Made by a program: the position numbers and the translations under genes. From positions 1-41,798 of the forward strand of contig JAJAZG010000576.1 in NCBI GenBank assembly GCA_026785865.1: DNA of 41,798 nucleotides, given 5' to 3'. The stretch comes from Pseudanabaena sp. CAN_BIN31 (GTDB lineage Bacteria; Cyanobacteriota; Cyanobacteriia; Pseudanabaenales; Pseudanabaenaceae). Positions within the stretch are counted from its first letter, which is position 1. Each line of letters starts with the position of its first letter. Of the stretch, positions 32,444 through 40,760 are shown piece after piece. The notes beneath the pieces are model-generated. The model made no database searches. It saw only the letters and a program-made list of their open reading frames with translations, and was not told where the DNA came from.

Positions 32444-34537
32444 TCAAATAATCGGTAATAGAATGTCGATACATTTGATGGCAATAAATGGAGCAATTAC
32501 GCCGCCTAGACCGTAAAGCAAAATATTGCGCTGTAATAGTTGATCGGCAGTAAGAGGACGGAATTTTACACCTTTTAAGGCGAGGGGAATTAGGGCGGGA
32601 ATAATTAAGGCATTGTAGATTAGGGCTGAGAGAATCGCTGATTGGGGACTTTTGAGACCCATGACATTCAAAGCGCCAATCCCTGACGCGGCGAAAATAG
32701 TGGGGATGATCGCGAAATATTTAGCGATATCATTGGCGATCGAGAAGGTGGTCAATGCGCCACGAGTAATCAGCAACTGTTTACCGATCGCCACTAGATC
32801 GATTAACTTTGTCGGATCAGAATCCAAATCCACCATATTGGCGGCTTCTTTGGCGGCTTGTGTGCCTGAGTTCATGGCAACACCGACATTTGCTTGGGCC
32901 AGTGCAGGCGCGTCATTTGTGCCATCACCCGTCATCGCTACCAGCTTGCCTTGAGCCTGCTCGCGGCGGATTACTTCGATCTTGTCTTCGGGGGTTGCCT
33001 CAGCGATGAAGTCATCAACTCCTGCTTCTTCAGCAATTACAGAAGCGGTGATTTGATTGTCACCTGTGAGCATAATTGTGCGAACACCCATCCGCCGTAG
33101 TTGATCAAATCTCTCGCGTAATCCTGCCTTGACGATATCTTTAAGGTAGATTACACCGTATAAATCGCCGCCCTGACATATACCCAAGGGAGTGCCGCCG
33201 AGTCTGGAAACCTTCTCATAGGCGGTTTCAAATTCTGGCGGGACTTCACCCGATCGCGATCGCACAAATCCTCGAATCGCATCAACAGCACCTTTGCGAA
33301 CTTCGATATTATCGGGCAAATCGGTTCCACTCATTCTTGTCCGCGCCGAGAAATCAAGCCCTTTAGCTTGGTCGCGATCAAAGTTCACGATCGCCCCTAA
33401 TTTTTCGGCTAGCAGCACAATCGATTTGCCTTCAGGAGTTTCATCAAAGATGCTTGCTGAGAGCGCAATATTAGCAACTTCTGCGAGAGAATGTCCGTTG
33501 ACTGGAATAAATTCATCAGCGAGTCGATTGCCAAGGGTAATTGTGCCTGTTTTATCAAGTACCAAAGTATTAATATCACCACAAGCTTCGACAGCGCGTC
33601 CTGATGTGGCAATCACATTAAACTGAGCGACACGATCCATGCCTGCAATGCCGATCGCACTCAACAATCCCCCAATCGTGGTAGGAATCAGGGCAACTAG
33701 GAGGGAAATGAGAATCGCGATCGTTGTTGGCGTATTTACATAATTGGCGATCGGTGTAATCGTCGCCACGACAATCAGAAACACCTGTGTAAGAACTGTC
33801 AGCAGAACTGTCAAGGCAATTTCGTTAGGCGTTTTCGTGCGCTCTGCACCTTCAACAAGGGCGATCATGCGATCGATAAATCCTTGTCCAGGGTCAGCCA
33901 TAATCTTGATCGTCAATTCATCGGAAACTACACGAGTTCCACCTGTAACGGAGCTAGCAATATCTGTACCTGGTTGCTTGAGAACGGGAGCCGATTCTCC
34001 TGTGATTGCGGACTCATCAACTGAGGCTAAACCTCCAATGACTTCACCATCAGCAGGAATCATTTCGCCAATCTTGACTTTGACTAAATCACCACGGCGC
34101 AATTCTGTAGAACTGACTTGCTGGATAGAACCATCAGGCAATACTTTGGTAGCGATCGTATCCGATCGCGTTGTGCGTAATGAGTCAGCCTGTGCTTTAC
34201 CGCGTCCTTCGGCGATCGCCTCAGCAAAATTGGCAAATAATACTGTAAAAAACAGAATCACCGTAATTAAACCATTCAGAACCCGTTGTTGATTGGGATC
34301 GTATGGAACAGTTCCAAACAAGTTGGGATCGATAGTGACGAGCAGAGTAACTAGCGTTCCAACCCAAACCATAAACATGACAGGGTTGCGAACAGCAATA
34401 CGCGGATTTAGCTTGCGGAAAGAATCGCGGACAGCACGTTGGTAGAGTCCCGCCATTGATGCTTTGGGTGTATGTCTACGAGACTCGCGAGTGCTGCTAA
34501 GCTCTTGTTTTTTAGGAGATGTTGAATTATTATCCAT
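32444..34537 (-). CDS. kdpB: KdpB, P-type ATPase subunit of the K+ pump
   Basis: Catalytic subunit of 697 residues. The phosphorylation motif DKTGT has its aspartate at about residue 328, the actuator motif TGES lies in SAITGESAPV, and the hinge motif is GDGTNDAPALAQANVG. Membrane spans lie near 55-75, 85-105, 240-300 and 595-690. The N-terminal 45 residues are basic and polar. It follows kdpA with a five-base gap, so the two are co-translated. Its last codons run into the inverted repeat that fills the following gap. Confidence 0.97.
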   Translation of the reverse strand: MDNNSTSPKKQELSSTRESRRHTPKASMAGLYQRAVRDSFRKLNPRIAVRNPVMFMVWVGTLVTLLVTIDPNLFGTVPYDPNQQRVLNGLITVILFFTVLFANFAEAIAEGRGKAQADSLRTTRSDTIATKVLPDGSIQQVSSTELRRGDLVKVKIGEMIPADGEVIGGLASVDESAITGESAPVLKQPGTDIASSVTGGTRVVSDELTIKIMADPGQGFIDRMIALVEGAERTKTPNEIALTVLLTVLTQVFLIVVATITPIANYVNTPTTIAILISLLVALIPTTIGGLLSAIGIAGMDRVAQFNVIATSGRAVEACGDINTLVLDKTGTITLGNRLADEFIPVNGHSLAEVANIALSASIFDETPEGKSIVLLAEKLGAIVNFDRDQAKGLDFSARTRMSGTDLPDNIEVRKGAVDAIRGFVRSRSGEVPPEFETAYEKVSRLGGTPLGICQGGDLYGVIYLKDIVKAGLRERFDQLRRMGVRTIMLTGDNQITASVIAEEAGVDDFIAEATPEDKIEVIRREQAQGKLVAMTGDGTNDAPALAQANVGVAMNSGTQAAKEAANMVDLDSDPTKLIDLVAIGKQLLITRGALTTFSIANDIAKYFAIIPTIFAASGIGALNVMGLKSPQSAILSALIYNALIIPALIPLALKGVKFRPLTADQLLQRNILLYGLGGVIAPFIAIKCIDILLPII

Positions 34538-34542
34538 GGATT

Positions 34543-36252
34543 TTAGCCGCCTTTAGCGATGAGAAAAGCTTCAGTAACGGAGCCTAAAGCCAAGATAGGA
34601 GAGAAAGTTAATGCACCCATAATTAAAATCACGCCTGCGGTGACACTGGTAAAAAGAACCGTGTCAGTCCGCAATGTGCCTGTAGTCATGGCAACAGGCT
34701 GCTTACGAGATATGCCATCAGCTAAGAGCAGCAGCGCAATTAAAGGGATATAACGACCGCCTAACAAACTAATGGAAGTACTGAGATTCCACCATAGTGA
34801 GGTGGTGGCGGGTTGACTGTCGGCTAAACCTTCAAAACCAGAGCCATTATTTGCTGCCGCCGATGCATATTCATAAACGACTTGAGTGAGTCCATGAAAT
34901 CCCGAATTGCTAATTCCTGCTAGCTGATCGGGAAATGCTAAGGCGATCGCGCTGGGAATCAAAATAAAAATCGGATGGATTAGCAAAATCAAAAAACTGG
35001 TTAAAACCACTTCATTCTTTTCAATCTTGCGTCCCAGAAATTCGGGAGTTCTGCCAACCATTAAGCCAGTCACAAATACTGCCAAAATCGAATAGGCAAA
35101 CAAATAAGCAGTTCCTGTTCCCTGCCCGCCCCAAATGATTTGCAGAAACAGATTAGACAAAGTGACAAAGCCGCCGCTTGGCATGAGGGAATCATGCATA
35201 GAATTAACCGCGCCAGTCATTGTCCCTGTAGTTGTAACCGCAAACAAAGCTGATTGCGCCCAACCAAAGCGAACTTCCTTTCCTTCAAAATTAGGACTCT
35301 GGGAACCCAATAAAGCATTAACGAGGGGATTACCTTGATACTCGCCAATCCCTGTGATGATAATGAAAGCTACATAAAGAATGAATACCATCCCAAAGAG
35401 TAGCCAAGCTTGCTTGCGGTTATTCGCGATCACACCATAGGTATGGATTAGTGCAGTCGGGATCGAAATCATTGCCAAAATTTGAACCAGATTTGTAAAG
35501 CCATTGGGATTCTCAAACGGATGTGCGGAATTAGAGCCGAAAAACCCGCCGCCATTTTCGCCAAGCTGTTTGATGATCTCGAAATGTGCAACAGGTCCGA
35601 TCGCGATCGCCTGACTAATATTTGCATTTTCCAAAGTTGGGATAACGATTGGAGCTGATAGAGTTTCGGGAACTCCTGCGATCATCAATGCGATCGCGCC
35701 AATAATACTAATTGGCAGCAAAATTCTAGTGATAGCTTGGGTTAAGTCCACATAGAAATTACCAAGCGATCGCCCTGTTAAGCCGCGAATAAAGGCGATA
35801 CCCACCGCCAGTCCAGTTCCAGCAGAGGTAAAAAACAAGAATCCCAAACCCAACGTTTGAGAAAAATAACTAAGAGTCGTCTCACCCGAATAATGTTGTT
35901 GATTGGTATTGGTGATAAACGAGATTGTTGTATGTAAATTCGTATCCCAGCTTGGAGCGCTCATTCCTGTTGGGTTAAGCGGTAAAGCTCCCTGAAAAAA
36001 GATGATCGAGGACACAATTATCGCCATCGCCAAATTGCTGTATAAAATTGCCCGCGCATATTGCCAGCCCGTCATTTGCGTCTTTGATTGCACGCCACTG
36101 AGACTAAAGATTAAGCTCTCGCAAGGATTTAAAATCCTGTCCAGTAATGTCTTTTGTCCTAAAAACACTCGTGCGATGTAGCCACCAAAGATCGGCGCGA
36201 TCGCGACAATAATTACCAGCGTTATTACAATTTGTATCCAACCTTGTAGCAT
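34543..36252 (-). CDS. kdpA: KdpA, K+-binding channel-like subunit
   Basis: Membrane subunit of 569 residues with about ten spans, related to K+ channels and carrying the selectivity-filter loops. Family features visible are FTNTNQQHYSGE, GENGGGFFGSNSAHPFENP, TTTGTMTGAVNSMHDS and NNGSGFEGL, each in a loop region that forms the K+ pathway in E. coli KdpA. The length is normal. It is the first gene of the operon, so the regulatory region should lie between 36253 and 36478. Confidence 0.97.
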   Translation of the reverse strand: MLQGWIQIVITLVIIVAIAPIFGGYIARVFLGQKTLLDRILNPCESLIFSLSGVQSKTQMTGWQYARAILYSNLAMAIIVSSIIFFQGALPLNPTGMSAPSWDTNLHTTISFITNTNQQHYSGETTLSYFSQTLGLGFLFFTSAGTGLAVGIAFIRGLTGRSLGNFYVDLTQAITRILLPISIIGAIALMIAGVPETLSAPIVIPTLENANISQAIAIGPVAHFEIIKQLGENGGGFFGSNSAHPFENPNGFTNLVQILAMISIPTALIHTYGVIANNRKQAWLLFGMVFILYVAFIIITGIGEYQGNPLVNALLGSQSPNFEGKEVRFGWAQSALFAVTTTGTMTGAVNSMHDSLMPSGGFVTLSNLFLQIIWGGQGTGTAYLFAYSILAVFVTGLMVGRTPEFLGRKIEKNEVVLTSFLILLIHPIFILIPSAIALAFPDQLAGISNSGFHGLTQVVYEYASAAANNGSGFEGLADSQPATTSLWWNLSTSISLLGGRYIPLIALLLLADGISRKQPVAMTTGTLRTDTVLFTSVTAGVILIMGALTFSPILALGSVTEAFLIAKGG

Positions 36253-36478
36253 GGTGGAAAATCCTATCTTTGTGTCAATGCAGTTTCAGATACTTGAATA
36301 AGCACATTATCAGGTACTTTTTAGGATGTTAACGGTGTTAACAAGGTATAACTTTGTGTCTAAAGAGTTCTCTTCTACGTGCATCTAGGTTCTCAGCCTT
36401 GTTAAGATTTCCTTAATTAATCAGTGTTTGGAATCTGTTTAGTTTGCGATCGCGAGTTATTGAAGTCTTTTGATGATT
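36253..36478 (-). promoter_or_regulatory. kdp upstream region
   Basis: This stretch before kdpA has no gene. It holds two GTTAAC palindromes at 36328-36333 and 36337-36342 and a nine-base inverted pair, TTAACAAGG (36338-36346) with CCTTGTTAA (36397-36405). These could bind a regulator of the operon. I find no kdpE-type gene in the window and no promoter with confident spacing. Confidence 0.35.
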
Positions 36479-36582
36479 TAAGTAACTAGGCAAAAGAAAC
36501 CTTAAAACCCAAAAAGCTGTAGCGCACGCGCAGCGTGCGCTACAGCTTTCTGGGTTTTGGGTTTCTTTTGCCCACTTACTTA
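36479..36582. repeat. MITE-like palindromic element, copy 3 (most complete)
   Basis: About 104 bases, nearly palindromic throughout. Outer arms GCAAAAGAAACC (36490-36501) and GGTTTCTTTTGC (36560-36571) are exact reverse complements and extend outward with few differences to 36479 and 36582. The core has one mismatch and the tip is GCGCACGC/GCGTGCGC. The size, terminal inverted repeats and lack of coding capacity are those of a MITE. TA lies at both borders, which would suit an IS630/Tc1-like mobiliser, but that is inference. Confidence 0.75.
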
Positions 36583-36655
36583 GAAATTATTAGTCGCATC
36601 TTCCTGTATTCTTGGTTATTAACTTTTTAATAAATTTATAAATCAAGCGATCGCT

Positions 36656-38047
36656 ATGCCACAAGCGTATGTATTAGGACTAGGACAGTCGGGAATCTCT
36701 GCTGCAAAACTGCTCAAGGCTGATGGCTGGCAGGTGACAGTTAGTGATAGCAATGCTAGTCCGAGCTTAAAACAGCGCAAACAAGCTTTAGAATCCGAAG
36801 GTATTGCGGTTGAGCTTGGTGGATTTCCTGACTTTGCCAAATTAATCGAAATGGGGCAGAGTATTGATCTCGTTGCCGTTAGTCCGGGTGTACCTTGGGA
36901 TCGTGCTGAAGTCGAACAGGCGCGATCGCTTGGCATTGAAACCATTGGCGAGATTGAATTGGCATGGCGCTACCTCAAGCATATTCCTTGGGTGGGCATC
37001 ACAGGCACTAACGGGAAAACCACCGTCACATCATTAACGACAGCAATTTTTCAGGCGGCGGGGCTGAAGGCGATCGCCTGTGGCAATATTGGTCTTCCTG
37101 CTTGCGAGATTGCTTTGAAAGTATTGCAGCAACAAATTCAGCCAGATTGGATTATTGCCGAATTAAGTAGCTATCAGATCGAATCCACCCAAACCGTCAA
37201 GCCCCAAATTGGCATCTGGACAACCTTTACCCCCGATCATCTCGATCGCCACCATACGCTCAATGCTTATCGCGATATCAAGGCAAGTTTGATCGCTTGC
37301 TCCGCACATGTCATCCTCAATGGTAATGATCCTTACTTAGAAAAATTTGGGGCGGCGATGTGGCCGAAAGCGATCTGGACAGGAGTTGATGGGCAAATTA
37401 TTGAGGCGATCGCCGATGGTGCTTGTATTGAAAAAAGTTGGGTGAAGTTTCGCGGTGAGCCAGTTTTCCCAATTTCCCACTGGCAGCTTTTAGGTAGACA
37501 TAATCGCCAAAATTTATTAATGGCAGTGGCGGCGGCGAAGCTTGCAGGTATTGACTCTGAGCATATTGATCGCGCCATTTCTGACTTTCAAGGCGTACCT
37601 CATCGCCTCGAACATATTCGTACTTATGAAGGGACTGCCTTTATCAATGACAGCAAGGCAACTAACTATGATGCGGCGGTAGTGGGTTTGCAGTCTGTAA
37701 AAGCACCCGTAATTTTGATCGCGGGTGGTGCGCCCAAGCAAGGTGATGCTAAGGGCTGGTTAGAGCAAATTCATCAAAGGGCGATCGCGGTATTATTAAT
37801 CGGTGAGGCGGCTCCATTATTTGCGGAGATGCTTACAACTGAAGGCTTTAGAAATCATAAAATTGTCGATACGCTCGAAAAAGCCGTAAAACAAGCCGCC
37901 GATATTGCCCATAGCCGCGCCCATAATCATCCTAGTCAGCCTCTGCCAACTGTGCTATTCTCCCCTGCATGTGCAAGCTTTGATCAGTTTGCTAACTTTG
38001 AGCAACGCGGCGATCGCTTCCGCCAACTTTGTCAAGATCTCGGCTAA
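36656..38047 (+). CDS. murD: UDP-N-acetylmuramoyl-L-alanine:D-glutamate ligase
   Basis: Cytoplasmic Mur ligase of 463 residues that adds D-glutamate to UDP-MurNAc-L-Ala in peptidoglycan synthesis. The N-terminal Rossmann-like part reads VLGLGQSGISAA. The ATP-binding P-loop GITGTNGKTT lies at about 113-122, TPDHLDRH near 193-200 and FINDSKATNYDA near 326-337, all Mur-ligase signatures. FSPACASFDQFANFEQRGDRF at the C-terminus is MurD-specific. It is followed after eight bases by the class B PBP, so the two wall genes are probably co-transcribed. Confidence 0.96.
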   Translation: MPQAYVLGLGQSGISAAKLLKADGWQVTVSDSNASPSLKQRKQALESEGIAVELGGFPDFAKLIEMGQSIDLVAVSPGVPWDRAEVEQARSLGIETIGEIELAWRYLKHIPWVGITGTNGKTTVTSLTTAIFQAAGLKAIACGNIGLPACEIALKVLQQQIQPDWIIAELSSYQIESTQTVKPQIGIWTTFTPDHLDRHHTLNAYRDIKASLIACSAHVILNGNDPYLEKFGAAMWPKAIWTGVDGQIIEAIADGACIEKSWVKFRGEPVFPISHWQLLGRHNRQNLLMAVAAAKLAGIDSEHIDRAISDFQGVPHRLEHIRTYEGTAFINDSKATNYDAAVVGLQSVKAPVILIAGGAPKQGDAKGWLEQIHQRAIAVLLIGEAAPLFAEMLTTEGFRNHKIVDTLEKAVKQAADIAHSRAHNHPSQPLPTVLFSPACASFDQFANFEQRGDRFRQLCQDLG

Positions 38048-38055
38048 ATACTCCC

Positions 38056-39969
38056 ATGACCCCATCTTCCTCGTCCAAAAATATTTCCACTATCAATCTG
38101 TTCAAACGCCGAACTGTGCTGATCTGGATAATTTTGGCATTGGCGATCGTGGCGTTGGTCGTGCGCCTCGTTTATTTACAAGTTGTCACATCACCCGAAT
38201 TATTAGATAAGGCAAGGCGACAACAAATGTTTACGCTGCGCCCATTTATTCCCCGCCGCACGATTACTGATCGCAAAGGTGCAGTTTTAGCCTTGGATCG
38301 CCCTGTCTATACATTATTTGCTTATCCGAACCTTTTTAAAAAATCGAAGGAAAGTCAGAAAGAATCAGCGATCGAAGAAGTCGTCGCTAAGCTTGCCCCA
38401 ATTCTCAAGCGTCCACCTGACAAGCTTCTCAATGTCTTAACTCGTGATACAACTTCTATTCAAGTTGAGTATTGGCTATCAGAAGAAAATGCCGATCTCA
38501 TTTACAACTTACGACTTGATGGATTAGAGCTAATTCAACAACGTCACCGTCTTTATCCTCAGCAAGATCTCGCTGCTGAAGTCCTTGGCTATGTGAATGT
38601 CGATCATCGTGGTCAAGCGGGAATTGAACTTAGTCAGGAAAAATTGTTGGAGCGTACCGATCAATCTCCATCTGTTACTCAAGATGGATCTGGGAAGTTA
38701 ATTCCCAATCGAATTCCTGCGGGAATGATCAATAGCGATCGCACCAATTTACAGATCACGATTGATTCTAGAATTCAGCGCACGGCAAGGCAAGTTCTCA
38801 AGCAACAGATGGTCAAATATAGTGCTAAGCGTGGCGCTGTGATTGTGATGGATGTACGGGATGGCGGCTTACTCACGCTAGTAACGGAACCAACTTACGA
38901 CCCGAATCGTTATTACGATACTGATGTTAAGCTTTTCAAAAATTGGGCAGTTTCCGATCTTTACGAACCAGGTTCTACTTTTAAACCGCTCAATGTGGCG
39001 ATCGCCCTCGAAGCAGGCGCAATTCAACCCGATACCGTCCTTAATGACGAAGGAGCTTTGACAATCGGCGGCTGGCCTGTGGCTAACTTTGACTACGAAA
39101 AAGTGGGTGCAGTTGGCCCCCTAAGCATCAGTCAAATTTTAGAGCGATCAAGCAATGTGGGCATGGTGCATATCATCCAAAGCATGAAGCCCTCGGTTTA
39201 TTATGGTTGGCTAGAGCGAATCGGCTTAGGTGATATTTCGGGCATCGATCTTCCTGCCGAAACACCTAGCACTCTCAAGCCCCAAGAGCAATTCCTTGAG
39301 TATGTGATTGAACCTGCCACCGCCTCTTTCGGTCAGGGCTTTTCGCTCACGACGATTCAGATGGTGCAACTGCATGGAATCATTGCCAGTGGCGGTAAAT
39401 TACTTACGCCTCATGTTGTTAAAGGACTGATTAATGAAGAAGGCGAAGAATATTATCAGCCGAAATTGCCTACGCCGCGCCAGATTATCTCACCCGCTAC
39501 GGCTCAACGTGTCGTGGAGATGATGACTAATGTCGTTGAAAAAGGAACAGGTAAACCTGCGCGGATTGCGGGTTATCGCATGGGCGGTAAAACTGGTACT
39601 GCTCAAAAAGCATTATCCACTGGCGGTGGTTATGCCAATACCAAAATTACTAGCTTTGCTGCCATCTTTCCATCCAAAGAGCCGCGTTATGTGGTGCTGG
39701 CGGTGATTGATGAACCCATTGGTGATGATGCCTTTGGTTCCACCGTAGCGGCTCCGATCGTGAAAACTGTAATCGAAGAGATTATCGTCAGTGAAGGGAT
39801 TCCACCAAGTCATCCTGAGGAAGTTACTTCCAAAATACCGACGCTTACTCTTCCCGATCCACAGCCTACCACAACTCCATCACCCTCAGCATCGCCATCG
39901 CTGCAAGAGCCAACACCTGCGCCTACTACTCCAAGTTCTGACCTGAAACCATCTCGCGATCGCACCTAA
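38056..39969 (+). CDS. ftsI: Class B penicillin-binding protein (FtsI/PBP3-like)
   Basis: Transpeptidase of about 637 residues for septal peptidoglycan cross-linking. A short cytoplasmic N-terminus and one membrane span (about residues 21-41) precede a PBP dimerisation domain and the transpeptidase domain. The active-site serine is S307 in GSTFKP, the second motif is SSNVG, and KTGT begins at K512. The C-terminal 45 residues are proline/threonine/serine-rich and probably disordered. ATG 38056 is preferred over TTG 38029, which would overlap murD. Cyanobacteria use one main FtsI, which this probably is, though an elongation PBP cannot be excluded by sequence alone. Confidence 0.9.
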   Translation: MTPSSSSKNISTINLFKRRTVLIWIILALAIVALVVRLVYLQVVTSPELLDKARRQQMFTLRPFIPRRTITDRKGAVLALDRPVYTLFAYPNLFKKSKESQKESAIEEVVAKLAPILKRPPDKLLNVLTRDTTSIQVEYWLSEENADLIYNLRLDGLELIQQRHRLYPQQDLAAEVLGYVNVDHRGQAGIELSQEKLLERTDQSPSVTQDGSGKLIPNRIPAGMINSDRTNLQITIDSRIQRTARQVLKQQMVKYSAKRGAVIVMDVRDGGLLTLVTEPTYDPNRYYDTDVKLFKNWAVSDLYEPGSTFKPLNVAIALEAGAIQPDTVLNDEGALTIGGWPVANFDYEKVGAVGPLSISQILERSSNVGMVHIIQSMKPSVYYGWLERIGLGDISGIDLPAETPSTLKPQEQFLEYVIEPATASFGQGFSLTTIQMVQLHGIIASGGKLLTPHVVKGLINEEGEEYYQPKLPTPRQIISPATAQRVVEMMTNVVEKGTGKPARIAGYRMGGKTGTAQKALSTGGGYANTKITSFAAIFPSKEPRYVVLAVIDEPIGDDAFGSTVAAPIVKTVIEEIIVSEGIPPSHPEEVTSKIPTLTLPDPQPTTTPSPSASPSLQEPTPAPTTPSSDLKPSRDRT

Positions 39970-40012
39970 CCAAAAATTAGAGTCGGCGCGAAGCGCCGCC
40001 TCTAATTTTTGG
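39970..40012. terminator. Hairpin after ftsI
   Basis: Outer arms CCAAAAATTAGAG (39970-39982) and its complement (40000-40012), two unpaired bases on each side, then GGCGC/GCGCC around a three-base loop GAA. It starts right after the ftsI stop. The AT-rich outer stem gives a T-run (TTTTT) on the + strand, in keeping with termination. Confidence 0.7.
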
Positions 40013-40053
40013 GTTAAAATTGAAATGCGATCTAATATATTTAGGAAAATGTA

Positions 40054-40311
40054 ATGGCAAAGGTTGAGATTTATACATGGCGGATGTGTCCTTTTTGTAT
40101 TAGAGCAAAACATCTACTTGATAAGAAGGGCGTAGAGTATACCGAATATGTGATCGATGGTGATGATGCAGCGCGATCGCAAATGGTGGCAAGAGGTTCT
40201 GATGGTAAGCGCTCTGTGCCTCAAATTTTTATTAACGATCTACATATTGGCGGCTGTGATGCCGTTCACGACTTAGATCGTCAAGGTAAGCTTGAGCAAT
40301 TGCTAGCTTAA
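40054..40311 (+). CDS. grxC: Glutaredoxin 3
   Basis: Glutathione-dependent disulfide reductase of 85 residues, cytoplasmic. The dithiol active site is CPFC (12-15), followed by the GrxC-type RAKHLLDKKGVEY, the cis-proline motif RSVPQIFI (about 53-60) and the GG-containing glutathione site HIGGCDA. Its start ATG is preceded by AGGAAA, a plausible ribosome site. It is convergent with thioredoxin across a shared hairpin. Confidence 0.94.
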   Translation: MAKVEIYTWRMCPFCIRAKHLLDKKGVEYTEYVIDGDDAARSQMVARGSDGKRSVPQIFINDLHIGGCDAVHDLDRQGKLEQLLA

Positions 40312-40313
40312 AA

Positions 40314-40348
40314 CCAACAAAGGCGGCGCACAGCGCCGCCTTTGTTGG
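40314..40348. terminator. Perfect hairpin between convergent grxC and trx
   Basis: Sixteen-base arms CCAACAAAGGCGGCGC (40314-40329) and its complement (40333-40348) with a three-base loop ACA. It lies between two convergent genes only 41 bases apart and can fold on both transcripts, so it is a likely bidirectional terminator. Confidence 0.75.
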
Positions 40349-40352
40349 AGTA

Positions 40353-40676
40353 TTACAGATATTTTTCTATGGTGGCACTAAACTCTTCATAGGTCTTGAC
40401 TCCAATCATGCTCTCGACCAATTCCCCCTGTTTAAAAAACAGCACCGCAGGAATACTTTTTAGTCCAAATTCCTTAGCCAATGGCTTATTTGTATCAATA
40501 TCTAATTTCATGACTTTGGCGCGATCGCCATAGTTTTCTGCCAACTTGTCAATTAAGGGAGTGATCACTTTACAAGGACCGCACCAAGTGGCGGTACAAT
40601 CCACAACAAGTAGAGGTGTATCTTTTTTTAAGACTTCAAATTCAGTTTGATCTTTAATAAAAACGGCTGTACTCAT
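40353..40676 (-). CDS. trxA: Thioredoxin
   Basis: Cytoplasmic dithiol reductase of 107 residues. The active site is WCGPCK (31-36), and KSIPAVLFFKQGE holds the cis-proline near residue 75. There is an extra cysteine at 27 (VVDCTATWCGPC), whereas E. coli thioredoxin has alanine or similar nearby; this variation is common. The length is that of a plain thioredoxin with no extension. Cyanobacteria have several thioredoxins and the exact type (m, x, y) cannot be settled by eye. Confidence 0.92.
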   Translation of the reverse strand: MSTAVFIKDQTEFEVLKKDTPLLVVDCTATWCGPCKVITPLIDKLAENYGDRAKVMKLDIDTNKPLAKEFGLKSIPAVLFFKQGELVESMIGVKTYEEFSATIEKYL

Positions 40677-40760
40677 ATTAATTATTTATTATTATTTTTT
40701 TAAGCGCAAAATAGTTTAACAGAAAGAAGTTGGTATTGTTTTAGAAAGTATGGTCATAGT

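Noticed and set aside
32652..34292. Several + strand frames antisense to kdpB
   Set aside because: They are shadows of a strongly conserved gene, have no ribosome sites and match no family.
36643..36945. Minus-strand 100-residue frame opposite the murD start
   Set aside because: It is antisense to the conserved MurD N-terminus and has no family resemblance.
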